Assembly: GCA_030150965.1 (NCBI GenBank)
Contig: JASLEW010000063.1
Location: 1 to 14,013 of the forward strand
DNA: 14,013 nucleotides
Origin: Thermoanaerobaculia bacterium
GTDB lineage: Bacteria > Acidobacteriota > Thermoanaerobaculia > Multivoradales > UBA5704
Direction of reading: 5' to 3'
In this document: positions 6,944 through 13,974 of the stretch, one piece after another
How positions within the stretch are numbered: position 1 is the first letter of the stretch
Layout: each line of letters opens with the position of its first letter
The notes under the pieces: model-generated
Databases searched by the model: none
Told to the model about the DNA's origin: nothing
The model's input: only the letters and a program-made list of their open reading frames with translations
Translations under genes and position numbers: made by a program

Positions 6944-8452
6944 CTACCCCGGCTGCCGCTCGGTCCCCGCCTCCGCGGCCACGGCCGCCGCGGCCACCTC
7001 CACGGGGGCCTCGCGCAGGCGCCCGATCAGGTGGTCCAGGTGGCGGAGGGACGCCTCCCGGCCCATCACCTCGACCAGGTCGAAGAGGGGCGGGCCGGCC
7101 TGGGCGCCGGAGAGGGCGGTACGCGTCGGATGGATGAGCGCGCCCGCCTTGATCCCGCGCTCGGTGGCGACGGCGCGCAGCTCGGCCTCCAGGGCGTCCT
7201 TGGTGAACGCGGGCAGCGCGGCATAGCGGCCGCGCAGGGCCTCCAGGTGGCCGGGCAGCGCCGCGTCGGCCTGGAACTTGGCGATGGCCTCGGCCGGGTG
7301 CTCCAGGCGGTCCTGGAAGTAGGGGACGACGATGGCGGCCAGCTCCTTGAGCGTCCTCACCCTGCCGCGGTGCAGCTCCAGCGCGGCGGCGAGGCGCCCG
7401 GGGTCGCGGCCGGCGGCATCGGCCAGGCCGGCCTCGGCCAGGAAGGGCTCCAGGTGCGGCAGGAGGCCGGCGAGCGGCAGACTGGAGAGGTACTGGGCAT
7501 TCACCCAGGACAGCTTCTCGGGGTCGAAGACCGCCGCCGAGGCGTTGAGGCGATCGACCGAGAAGAGGGCGATCATCTCGTCGCGCGACAGGATCTCGCG
7601 GTCGCCGCCCGGGCTCCAGCCGAGGAGCGCCAGGTAGTTGTAGAGCGCCTGCGGCAGGAAGCCCTCGGCGCGGAACTCCTCGACCGAGGTGGCGCCGAAG
7701 CGCTTCGACAGGCGCTTCTTGTCGGTGCCCAGGATCAGCGGCAGGTGGCCGAAGACCGGCACCTGGCCGCCCAGCGCCCGGAACAGCGGGATGTGCTTGG
7801 GGGTGTTCGACAGGTGGTCCTCGCCGCGGACGACGTGCGTGATCCCCATGTCGATGTCGTCGCAGACCACGGACATGTGGTAGGTCGGCGAGCCGTCGGA
7901 GCGCAGCAGGATGTAGTCGTCCAGGGCGTCCGGCGGGAAGTCCATGTCGCCGCGCACCAGGTCGTGGAAGACGATGTGCTCGTCCGGCATGCGGAAGCGG
8001 ACGGCGAACGGCTCGCCGGCCCGCACCCGCGCCTCCACCTCGGCCGCCGGCAGCGCCAGGCAGGTCCGCGGATAGCGGAACGCCACCCCCCGCGCCTGCG
8101 CCGCGGCGCGCGCCTCATCCAGCTGCTCGGCGGTGCAGAAGCACCGGTACGCCTGGCCGCCCGCGAGCAGCTCCTCGCCGCGCTCGCGGTGCCGGGCCAG
8201 CCGCTCGCTCTGCAGGAACGGCCCCTCGTCCCAGACGGTGCCGATCCAGGCCAGCGCCGACTGGATCTGGCGGGTCATCGCCTCGTCGGAGCGCGCCCGG
8301 TCGGTGTCCTCGATGCGCAGCACGAAGGCCCCGCCGGCGCTCTGCCGCAGCAGGTCGTTGTAGATCGCCGTCCGGGCGCCCCCCACGTGCAGGAAACCGG
8401 TCGGCGAGGGGGCGAAGCGGACCCTGACGGGCCCCTGGATCGTCTGGCTCAT
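6944..8452 (-). CDS. gltX: Glutamyl-tRNA synthetase
   Basis: A 502-residue class I aminoacyl-tRNA synthetase of normal length that joins glutamate to tRNA in the cytoplasm. The ATP-binding HIGH motif is HVGG (22-25) in PSPTGFLHVGGART, and the KMSKS loop appears as KRLSK (246-250). LRIEDTD (45-51) and VVRGEDHLSNTP (207-218) are signature segments. Cys104, Cys106 and Cys131 fall where many bacterial GluRS bind zinc. The C-terminal anticodon-binding helical domain is present. ATG 8452 is followed directly by the first conserved strand, with AGGGTG about 10 nt upstream. tRNA-Gln follows on the same strand, which raises the possibility of a non-discriminating enzyme that also charges tRNA-Gln; residues deciding this cannot be aligned by eye. 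Confidence 0.95.
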   Translation of the reverse strand: MSQTIQGPVRVRFAPSPTGFLHVGGARTAIYNDLLRQSAGGAFVLRIEDTDRARSDEAMTRQIQSALAWIGTVWDEGPFLQSERLARHRERGEELLAGGQAYRCFCTAEQLDEARAAAQARGVAFRYPRTCLALPAAEVEARVRAGEPFAVRFRMPDEHIVFHDLVRGDMDFPPDALDDYILLRSDGSPTYHMSVVCDDIDMGITHVVRGEDHLSNTPKHIPLFRALGGQVPVFGHLPLILGTDKKRLSKRFGATSVEEFRAEGFLPQALYNYLALLGWSPGGDREILSRDEMIALFSVDRLNASAAVFDPEKLSWVNAQYLSSLPLAGLLPHLEPFLAEAGLADAAGRDPGRLAAALELHRGRVRTLKELAAIVVPYFQDRLEHPAEAIAKFQADAALPGHLEALRGRYAALPAFTKDALEAELRAVATERGIKAGALIHPTRTALSGAQAGPPLFDLVEVMGREASLRHLDHLIGRLREAPVEVAAAAVAAEAGTERQPG

Positions 8453-8565
8453 GGCGTGATCACCCTGGCTGTTCCGCTCCGCAGCCCCGGGGAGGCCACC
8501 CCGGGGTGGAGCTGCCGCATGATCTCAGAGGCAGGCCGCCGGGCCAAGGGGCGGGCCGGCCGGCG

Positions 8566-8781
8566 TCAGGATTCCGGCGCGCTCCGGTCCCCACGCTCTG
8601 GCCGCGGCCCAGTCCCCGGCTCGTGGGTGAAGACGCCGTGCGAATAGAGGTGCGCATCGAGATCGTTCGTCGCCTGCGCCATCTCCAGCCAGAGGTTCCA
8701 CCAGGCGATCAGCTCCTCCTCCGAGAGGTTGCGCAGGTCGAGATCCTCCTCGCTCAGGAACTCGTCGTGCGGGCCGCTCAT
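8566..8781 (-). CDS. Small conserved-looking hypothetical protein
   Basis: A 71-residue protein of unknown function. Residues 6-51 form a compact acidic and aromatic unit with LRNLSEEELIAWWNLWLEMA and QATNDLDAHLYSHGVF, which reads as a real helical domain; the C-terminal 20 residues are Pro/Gly/Arg-rich. I chose ATG 8781 because GGGGAG lies about 8 nt upstream and because the stop of the 32-codon gene upstream overlaps it (ATGA). A longer frame to 8937 would swallow that small gene. It ends 113 nt before the gltX start on the same strand. I have a vague memory of similar small proteins in high-GC environmental genomes, but cannot name a family. Confidence 0.6.
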   Translation of the reverse strand: MSGPHDEFLSEEDLDLRNLSEEELIAWWNLWLEMAQATNDLDAHLYSHGVFTHEPGTGPRPERGDRSAPES

Positions 8782-8876
8782 TCGCTCTTCTCCCCGCCAA
8801 GGGCGGGCACGAACGGCAACGCACGCAGGCGGCCACGGTTCAGCTCCGCGGTCAGGTCGAGGTACGGGTTGCTCAT
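8778..8876 (-). CDS. 32-residue small ORF coupled to the next gene
   Basis: A very short reading frame beginning MSNPYLDLTAELNRGRLRA and ending GGEKSE. GAGAGG lies 2 nt before the ATG, a tight spacing, and the stop overlaps the start of the 71-residue gene as ATGA, so translation would be coupled. The opening resembles, from memory, the first residues of a small nucleotidyltransferase-like family, after which the sequence departs. It could be a leader peptide, a true small protein, or a gene truncated by deletion. Confidence is moderate that it is translated and low on identity. Confidence 0.4.
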   Translation of the reverse strand: MSNPYLDLTAELNRGRLRALPFVPALGGEKSE

Positions 8877-8887
8877 GGCCTCTCGGC

Positions 8888-8893
8888 AGTATA
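8888..8893 (-). promoter_or_regulatory. Candidate -10 box for the two small minus-strand genes
   Basis: TATACT on the minus strand, 11 nt before the ATG at 8876; no good -35 box is visible. The 13-mer CGGGCGGTATACT (8888-8900) recurs before the MNT gene at 11016-11028. Confidence 0.4.
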
Positions 8894-8941
8894 CCGCCCG
8901 CGCGGACGGCCGCCGGCGGTGCGCCCGCGGTCGTCAAGGCG

Positions 8942-8964
8942 CTGCGATAGGATGGCCATCGCAG
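8942..8964. promoter_or_regulatory. Inverted repeat upstream of the aldo/keto reductase
   Basis: Perfect 7-bp arms CTGCGAT and ATCGCAG separated by 9 nt, 36 nt before the reductase ATG. This looks like an operator for a dimeric regulator; none is encoded nearby. Confidence 0.35.
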
Positions 8965-9000
8965 AGGGCGAAGACGCCCCGATCACCGTGGGGAGGAGTC

Positions 9001-9990
9001 ATGCAGAAGCGGCGGCTCGGCAACAGCGGCCTGGAGGTCTCGGCCCTCGGGCTCGGTTGCATGGGGATGAGCTATGGCTACGGCCCGGCCGGCGACAGGC
9101 GGGAAATGATCGCCCTCCTGCGGTCGGCCGTGGAACGGGGCGTAACGTTTTTCGACACGGCAGAGGCCTACGGCCCGTTCACCAACGAGGAGCTCGTGGG
9201 CGAGGCCCTCGCTCCTGTCCGCGGGCAGGTGGTGATCGCCACCAAGTTCGGTTTCAAGTTCGGCCCCGACGGGAAGCAGGTGGGAGTGGACAGCCGGCCG
9301 GAGCACATCAAGCAGGTCGCCGAGGCCTCGCTCAGGCGCCTCAGGACGGAAACCATCGATCTTTTCTATCAGCACCGCGTCGACCCGGATGTGCCGATCG
9401 AAAGCGTGGCGGGAGCGGTGAAAGACCTGATCCAGGAAGGCAAGGTCAGGCATTTCGGCCTTTCTGAAGCAGGCGTCCAGACGATCCGTCGCGCCCATGC
9501 GGTCCAGCCGGTCACCGCCCTCCAGAGCGAGTACTCGCTGTGGTGGAGAAAGCCCGAGGAGGAGGTGCTGCCGGCCCTCGCGGAGCTGGGCATCGGCCTG
9601 GTGCCGTTCAGCCCGCTCGGCAGGGGTTTCCTCACCGGGAAAATTGACAACAACACTGCCTTCGACAGCTCCGATTTCCGCAACGTCCTGCCGCGCTTCA
9701 CGCCGGAGGCGCGGCAGGCGAACCAGGCCCTGATCGATCTGCTGCGCAGGATCTCGGCACGGAGAAACGCGACGTCGGCGCAGCTGGCGCTCGCCTGGCT
9801 GCTCGCGCGGCAGCCATGGATCGTTCCCATACCTGGCACCACGAAGCTCGAACGCCTCGACGAGAACCTGGGCGCCGCGGCCATCGAGCTCACCTCCGAC
9901 GACCTCCGCGAGATCGACGACGCCGCGGCGCAGATCGCCCTGCAAGGGGACAGATATCCCGAGGAGCTGGAGCGCCGGACGGGCCTCTGA
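9001..9990 (+). CDS. Aldo/keto reductase
   Basis: A 329-residue NADP(H)-dependent oxidoreductase with a TIM-barrel fold, expected to reduce aldehydes or ketones in the cytoplasm; the substrate cannot be read from sequence. The catalytic tetrad is present: Asp52 and Tyr57 in FDTAEAYG, Lys82 in IATKFG and His125 in LFYQHRVD. The N-terminal GLGCMGMSYGYG (17-28) and the cofactor segment IVPIPGTTK near the C-terminus place it with the YakC-like AKR group. The ATG at 9001 follows GGAGG by 4 nt. A 7-bp inverted repeat lies upstream. The next gene, another nicotinamide-dependent reductase, starts 37 nt after its stop, so the two are likely an operon. Confidence 0.9.
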   Translation: MQKRRLGNSGLEVSALGLGCMGMSYGYGPAGDRREMIALLRSAVERGVTFFDTAEAYGPFTNEELVGEALAPVRGQVVIATKFGFKFGPDGKQVGVDSRPEHIKQVAEASLRRLRTETIDLFYQHRVDPDVPIESVAGAVKDLIQEGKVRHFGLSEAGVQTIRRAHAVQPVTALQSEYSLWWRKPEEEVLPALAELGIGLVPFSPLGRGFLTGKIDNNTAFDSSDFRNVLPRFTPEARQANQALIDLLRRISARRNATSAQLALAWLLARQPWIVPIPGTTKLERLDENLGAAAIELTSDDLREIDDAAAQIALQGDRYPEELERRTGL

Positions 9991-10027
9991 GCGGCCCGAG
10001 AGCGCGCGGAAGGGGCACCCTGTCGCC

Positions 10028-10663
10028 ATGCGAGTCGGCATTCTCGGTTCGGGATTGATGGGCGGCAAGCTCGGAACGATCTTCGCGCGCGCCGGGCACG
10101 AGGTGGTGTTCAGCTACGCCCGCAGCGAGGAGAAATTGAAGACGCTCGCCCGCGAGGCGCAGGGAAACGCGCGGGCCGGCACGCCGCGCGAGGCCGCGCA
10201 CGAAGCGGACGCCATTCTCCTGGCCGTGCACTGGTCGCGGGTCGACGACGTGCTGCAGCAGGCCGGCAGCCTGGCGGGAAAGATCGTCATCACCTGTTCG
10301 CTGCCGATGAATGCGGACGACACTGAGCTCGTCGTGGCCCATACCTCTTCGGGAGCGGAGGCGCTCGCCAAGAAGCTGCGACGGGCTCATGTCGTTTCCG
10401 CGTTCGGCACGGTGCCCAGCGAGGTGCTGTTCGGCGTGTTCGCGGCCAGGCGGAAGGCCAGACGCCCCAGCCTCGTGTACTGCGGCGATCATCAGGACGC
10501 CAAGCAGGCCGCCGCGCAGCTGATCCGCGACACGGGGTTCGATCCGGTGGACGCCGGGCCGCTGCGGATCGCCCGTTACATCGAGCCGTTCACGCTGCTG
10601 GTCGCGCAGCTCGCCTACGAGGGAGATGGGGGTCCGGAGCTGGCATACCGTTTCGAGCGGTAG
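10028..10663 (+). CDS. NADP-binding reductase of the F420-dependent oxidoreductase type
   Basis: A 211-residue Rossmann-fold protein. MRVGILGSGLMGGKLG contains the dinucleotide motif GxGxMG (residues 7-12), and FSYARSEEK (28-36) sits where NADP phosphate is bound in related enzymes. The order DAILLAVHW, GKIVITCSLPM and VVSAFGTVPSEV matches the NADPH:F420 oxidoreductase-like family (which includes proteins that do not use F420). No F420 biosynthesis gene is in the window, so the cofactor partner is open. It probably shares a transcript with the aldo/keto reductase. Its stop at 10661-10663 falls just where homology in the opposite-strand HEPN fragment ends. Confidence 0.8.
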   Translation: MRVGILGSGLMGGKLGTIFARAGHEVVFSYARSEEKLKTLAREAQGNARAGTPREAAHEADAILLAVHWSRVDDVLQQAGSLAGKIVITCSLPMNADDTELVVAHTSSGAEALAKKLRRAHVVSAFGTVPSEVLFGVFAARRKARRPSLVYCGDHQDAKQAAAQLIRDTGFDPVDAGPLRIARYIEPFTLLVAQLAYEGDGGPELAYRFER

Positions 10664-10722
10664 CGTTCGATCTTCTGGATGGCGTCGAGGATGTGCCGCA
10701 GGTACAGCGCATCGCGGCTCAC
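10615..10722 (-). pseudogene. Truncated HEPN-domain toxin gene
   Basis: A GTG start overlaps the stop of the MNT gene (GTGA), exactly as in intact MNT-HEPN pairs. The first ~21 residues, VSRDALYLRHILDAIQKIER and then Tyr, match the first helix of HEPN (DUF86-type) toxins. After that the frame runs into the reverse complement of the reductase 3' end and stops after 35 codons. The rest of the domain, including the catalytic RxxxxH region, is missing. A deletion or rearrangement at about 10660 is the simplest cause. Confidence 0.7.
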
Positions 10723-11006
10723 AGCGGCATCGCTTCTGCCAGGACGCGATCTCGAATGTACGGTGAGAGCGCCGCCTCGGTCACCACGTCCACGGGGCGA
10801 TGGAGCAGATCCTCGATGTCCTGCTTCAGGCCGACCAGGTCCAGGAGCGATCTCTTCTTCTCCAAGGTGACCAGCAGATCGACATCGCTGCTCTCGCTTC
10901 CCTCTCCTCGCGAGAGAGACCCAAAAATTCGCACATTGCTCGCCCCGTGGCGCGCTGCCAGCCCAAGTATCCCTTCCCGATGCTCTTCGATAAGGCGGCT
11001 CCTCAT
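10719..11006 (-). CDS. mntA: MNT-type nucleotidyltransferase antitoxin
   Basis: A 95-residue minimal nucleotidyltransferase. The motif GSLSRGEGSESSDVDLLV holds Gly29-Ser30 and the metal-binding Asp41 and Asp43; a third acidic residue, Asp73, lies in PVDVVTE. In MNT-HEPN pairs such proteins neutralise the HEPN RNase, in studied cases by adding AMP to a tyrosine. Here the HEPN gene that follows is cut to a short stub, so this antitoxin is an orphan, though its own coding sequence looks intact. The ATG at 11006 lies 9 nt after a TATACT box without a Shine-Dalgarno sequence, suggesting a nearly leaderless message. The symbol is by family only. Confidence 0.82.
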   Translation of the reverse strand: MRSRLIEEHREGILGLAARHGASNVRIFGSLSRGEGSESSDVDLLVTLEKKRSLLDLVGLKQDIEDLLHRPVDVVTEAALSPYIRDRVLAEAMPL

Positions 11007-11015
11007 GGTGTGCTT

Positions 11016-11021
11016 AGTATA
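11016..11021 (-). promoter_or_regulatory. Candidate -10 box of the MNT gene
   Basis: TATACT on the minus strand inside CGGGCGGTATACT (11016-11028), the same 13-mer as at 8888-8900. It lies 9 nt before the ATG; no clear -35 box. Confidence 0.4.
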
Positions 11022-11048
11022 CCGCCCGGTGCCGCCGACATGCAGGAA

Positions 11049-11071
11049 CCTGCGGCCCCGCCGGCCGCAGG
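11049..11071. repeat. 9-bp perfect hairpin between divergent genes
   Basis: CCTGCGGCC and GGCCGCAGG flank a 5-nt loop. There is no T tract on either side, and it lies between two divergent starts, so an ordinary terminator is unlikely; an operator or cruciform is possible. Confidence 0.4.
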
Positions 11072-11180
11072 GCTGAACTTACGCATTATCTTAGAGGCGG
11101 CCAAGGGGAGCCAAGTGGCCAGCGGTCCATGGCTTGAAAGTCCGGAGCGCTGGTCCGAGATTTCGTGGTAGTTTGGTGCC

Positions 11181-11723
11181 GTGATCGACAGGGACGGCCA
11201 CCTCTCGGAGCTCAGGACCTTGCTGGATCAAGTCCCCGTGGTGGGTCTGATCGGTGCCCGTCAGGTGGGGAAGACGACCCTGGCCATGGCGTTCGCCACC
11301 GGCTTCCCCGGCGAGGTGACGCGGTTCGACCTGGAGAGCCCTCGCGACCTGCATCGCCTCGACGACCCGCTCTTCGCCCTGGAGCCGCTGCGGGGGCTCG
11401 TCGTGCTCGACGAGATCCAGCTCCGCCCCGAGATCTTTCCCGTCCTGCGGGTGCTGGCGGATCGCCCGACCGCTCCGGCCCGCTTCCTGGTCCTGGGAAG
11501 CGCCTCGCCAGAGCTGCTCCGCCAGAGCTCCGAGAGTCTCGCCGGCCGCATCGCCTACCATGAGCTGGGCGGCCTGAGCCTGGACGAGACCGGCGCTGCC
11601 CGCATGGCCGACCTCTGGCTGCGCGGCGGTTTCCCGCGCTCCCTGCTCGCGCCATCCGGAGCCGCGTGTAGCGCGACCTGCCAGACTCGAGCTAAGGCGA
11701 CACCAAGTCTTACGACCTGGTGA
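11181..11723 (+). pseudogene. AAA ATPase (DUF4143-type), interrupted by IS21-family element
   Basis: The N-terminal ~162 residues of a P-loop ATPase. Walker A is GARQVGKT (25-32), Walker B is LVVLDE (73-78) and LVLGSASPELL is the sensor-like segment. The sequence order to LWLRGGFPRSLLAPS matches the ATPase family with a C-terminal DUF4143 domain. At 11667 (codon 163) the IS terminus TGT begins; the frame then reads 18 IS-derived codons to a stop. The DUF4143 half, normally over 200 residues, would lie beyond the IS, outside the window. The GTG start at 11181 has no visible Shine-Dalgarno sequence; TTGAAA (11134) and GAGATT (11157) are a weak promoter with 17-nt spacing. These ATPases are frequent in accessory regions; their function is poorly known. 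Confidence 0.8.
11667..11704 (+). repeat. IS21-family left terminal repeat
   Basis: Begins TGTAGCGCGACCTGCC and ends with the TAAGGCGACACC block shared with the right end. The spacing between TGT and this block differs by one base from the right end. Confidence 0.7.
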
Positions 11724-11758
11724 GCCCTGAGCGATCCTTCCGCGAGGGAGGGTCGTGC

Positions 11759-13030
11759 ATGGCGCCAAAGCTGAGTCTGGAGGCACGCATGACGATCATC
11801 GAGTTGCTCCGGCGCGGCTGGTCGCGGATGGCGATCGCCGAGTCGTTGGGAGTCACCGAGGGCTCGGTCCGCTATCACGAGCGGCGGCGTCGGGAAGGCA
11901 GCAGCGACGGGCGGGTGGGGAGGCAGCAGCATCGGTTGGCGGCGCTGGCGAGGGAGGTGGAGGCGTGGTTGTCGGCCGATGCTGGCCGCCGAGAGCATCT
12001 GAATCTGGCGTCGCTGTACGACTACCTGGTCGCCGAGCACGGCTACGACGGTAGTCTGCGATCGGTGCAGCGTTACTTCCGAGCCCACTACGCGCCGCCG
12101 CGGCTGCGAGCGCGGCGCCGAGTCGAGACGCCGCCTGGCGCCCAGGGTCAAGCGGACTGGGCCTGCTTCCCGGGCGTGGTCGTGGCACGGCGGGCGGTCG
12201 ATCTGCTGGGCTTTCACCTGCAGCTGTCGTGGTCGCGCTTTGCCGCGCTGAGGTGGTCGCTACGCAAGGACCAACTGGCCTGGCAGGAGGCCCACATCGC
12301 GGCCTTCGCGCGGCTGCGAGGTGTGCCCGCCTGCGTGCGGGTCGACAACGAGAAGACGGCGGTGGTGCGGGGTGCGGGCGCGTGGGGCGAGCGCAACCCC
12401 GCCTACCGGCGGTTCGCCCAACGGGCCCGGTTCCACATTGACCTATGCTCGCCGCGGGCGCCGGAAGCGAAGGGCAAGATCGAGCGCCGGATTCGCGATC
12501 ATCGTCTCTGGCTCGATCCCGGCTTCCGGGAGTGGGACAGTCTCGAGGAGCTCCAGGAGTGGTCGGACCGTGAAGTGATGCGTCGTGCCGAGCGTCGCCT
12601 GTGCCCGGCGACCGGCGGCCCGGTGGTCGAGGCGTGGGAGCAAGAGCGGCCGTTGCTCGGCGAGCTGGTGACGCTGCCCCGTCCCTTCGATGTCGTGGTC
12701 AGCCGCCAGGTGGCGCACGACTGCACGGTGCGCTTCGAGGGCCGGAGCTACTCGGTGCCCTTCGCGCTCGTCGGCCGCGAGGTGGAGATCTACGGCTGCG
12801 CCGGCGAGGTGGAGATCCGCCACCAGGCCGAACTGGTCGCCACGCATCCGCGCGCCACTGCCGAGCGCCTCGTCCTCGACCCGACTCACTACGAGGGCGA
12901 AGCCACCGCGTGGGTGCTGCCGCCGGTGCCGCTCGGGCGGATGGGCCGGCGCCTGGCCGAGCTCGCCGCCCTGGTGCCCGAGCAGCGTCCGCTCGACCTC
13001 TACGCGGCCCTGGCAGAGGTGGCGCGATGA
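11759..13030 (+). CDS. istA: IS21-family transposase IstA
   Basis: A 423-residue DDE transposase that cuts and joins the IS ends. An N-terminal helix-turn-helix (about 5-45, with GWSRMAIAESLGVTEGSVRY) binds DNA. The catalytic triad is Asp133 (GQADWA), Asp196 (RVDNEKTA) and Glu242 (KGKIER), in the retroviral-integrase-like core. The C-terminal region with YSVPFALVGREVEIYG is a beta-barrel-like domain typical of IstA. ATG 11759 has GGGAGGG about 6 nt upstream; the GTG at 11720 in the same frame is less likely. The gene appears intact and overlaps istB by ATGA. Confidence 0.93.
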   Translation: MAPKLSLEARMTIIELLRRGWSRMAIAESLGVTEGSVRYHERRRREGSSDGRVGRQQHRLAALAREVEAWLSADAGRREHLNLASLYDYLVAEHGYDGSLRSVQRYFRAHYAPPRLRARRRVETPPGAQGQADWACFPGVVVARRAVDLLGFHLQLSWSRFAALRWSLRKDQLAWQEAHIAAFARLRGVPACVRVDNEKTAVVRGAGAWGERNPAYRRFAQRARFHIDLCSPRAPEAKGKIERRIRDHRLWLDPGFREWDSLEELQEWSDREVMRRAERRLCPATGGPVVEAWEQERPLLGELVTLPRPFDVVVSRQVAHDCTVRFEGRSYSVPFALVGREVEIYGCAGEVEIRHQAELVATHPRATAERLVLDPTHYEGEATAWVLPPVPLGRMGRRLAELAALVPEQRPLDLYAALAEVAR

Positions 13031-13803
13031 GTGCCGCCAAGCCGCGCGTCGATCTCGACATCACCCGCGAGCGCTTGCAGCGGCTCGGTCTGGCGCACGC
13101 GGCCGAGCAGCTGGGCGAGCGGATCACCACCGCCGTCAAAGAGACGACTTCGCCGCACCGCTTCCTCGACGACCTGCTCGACGCCGAGCTGAGCGTCCGC
13201 GAAGAGCGGCGCGTCCGCACTTCGCTACGCCTGTCGGGGCTACCGCTCGGCCAGACGCTCGCCAACTTCGAGTTCAGCTTTCAGCCCTCGGTGGATCGCA
13301 GCCGCATCGAGACCCTGGCTACCTGCGCCTGGATCCGCGAGGGCTTCACCCTGCTGCTGCAGGGCCCGCCGGGCGTAGGCAAGACGCACCTCGCCGTGGC
13401 CCTCGGGGTCAAGGCGGTGGAGAACGGCTTCTCGGTCGCCTTCTTCCGTCTCGAAGAGCTGCTGCTCGCGCTCAAGCGCGACGCCGAGCTGCCACCGTCT
13501 CGCCTCCGTCGACGCAAGTACAACAACGTGGCGCTGGTGATCGTCGACGAGGTGGGCTTCGAGGTGATGAGCCGCGAGGAAGCGAGCCTGTTCTTCCGCC
13601 TCGTCAGCTACCGCTACGGGCGCGGCAGCATCTTGATCACGACCAACAAGGGCATCCGTGATTGGCCCGAGGTCCTCGCTGGCGACGAGATCCTTGCCAC
13701 CGCGATCCTCGACCGGCTGCTCCACCACAGCCACGTCCTCAACATCAAGGGCAGGAGCTACCGGCTGCGCGACCTTGAGCGCGCCGCTGAGAGGACGGAG
13801 TGA
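13027..13803 (+). CDS. istB: IS21-family helper ATPase IstB
   Basis: A 258-residue AAA+ ATPase related to DnaC, which assembles on target DNA and stimulates IstA. Walker A is GPPGVGKT (113-120), Walker B VIVDEVGF (171-178) and sensor 1 is ILITTNKG (202-209). The N-terminal segment (1-80) is the usual helical extension. Length and motifs are normal for the family. The start overlaps the istA stop (ATGA), so the two are translationally coupled. The gene ends 210 nt before the right end of the IS. Confidence 0.94.
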   Translation: MSAAKPRVDLDITRERLQRLGLAHAAEQLGERITTAVKETTSPHRFLDDLLDAELSVREERRVRTSLRLSGLPLGQTLANFEFSFQPSVDRSRIETLATCAWIREGFTLLLQGPPGVGKTHLAVALGVKAVENGFSVAFFRLEELLLALKRDAELPPSRLRRRKYNNVALVIVDEVGFEVMSREEASLFFRLVSYRYGRGSILITTNKGIRDWPEVLAGDEILATAILDRLLHHSHVLNIKGRSYRLRDLERAAERTE

Positions 13804-13828
13804 TGGTCCAGATCCCCGACTTGGCGCG

Positions 13829-13894
13829 CCGGCCGTGGGAGGGGCTCCGGCCTGCCCCCACCCCACCCCCGCCCTGTGCCCCTCCCACGGCCGG
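13829..13894 (+). repeat. 17-bp perfect inverted repeat downstream of istB
   Basis: CCGGCCGTGGGAGGGGC (13829-13845) and its exact complement (13878-13894) flank a 32-nt loop that is almost all C. It lies 25 nt after the istB stop and is followed by no T tract. It could be a factor-independent stop of unusual type, a block on read-through into the IS, or a structural element of transposition. The remaining IS 3' region (13895-13972) is GC-rich and I see nothing else in it. Confidence 0.6.
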
Positions 13895-13974
13895 GCAAGG
13901 AGGCAGGCACCCGCTCTCCCTGGGCCTCCCCCGAGGGCCGCCCCCGCCCCACCATGTGACACTTCGTAACAGTA

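Noticed and set aside
8485..8509. Two CCCCGGGG palindromes upstream of gltX
   Set aside because: Short GC palindromes are common at this base composition and have no clear relation to a promoter.
6770..8647. 625-codon plus-strand frame opposite gltX
   Set aside because: It is the complement of gltX and the tRNA; its composition is low-complexity and matches no family.
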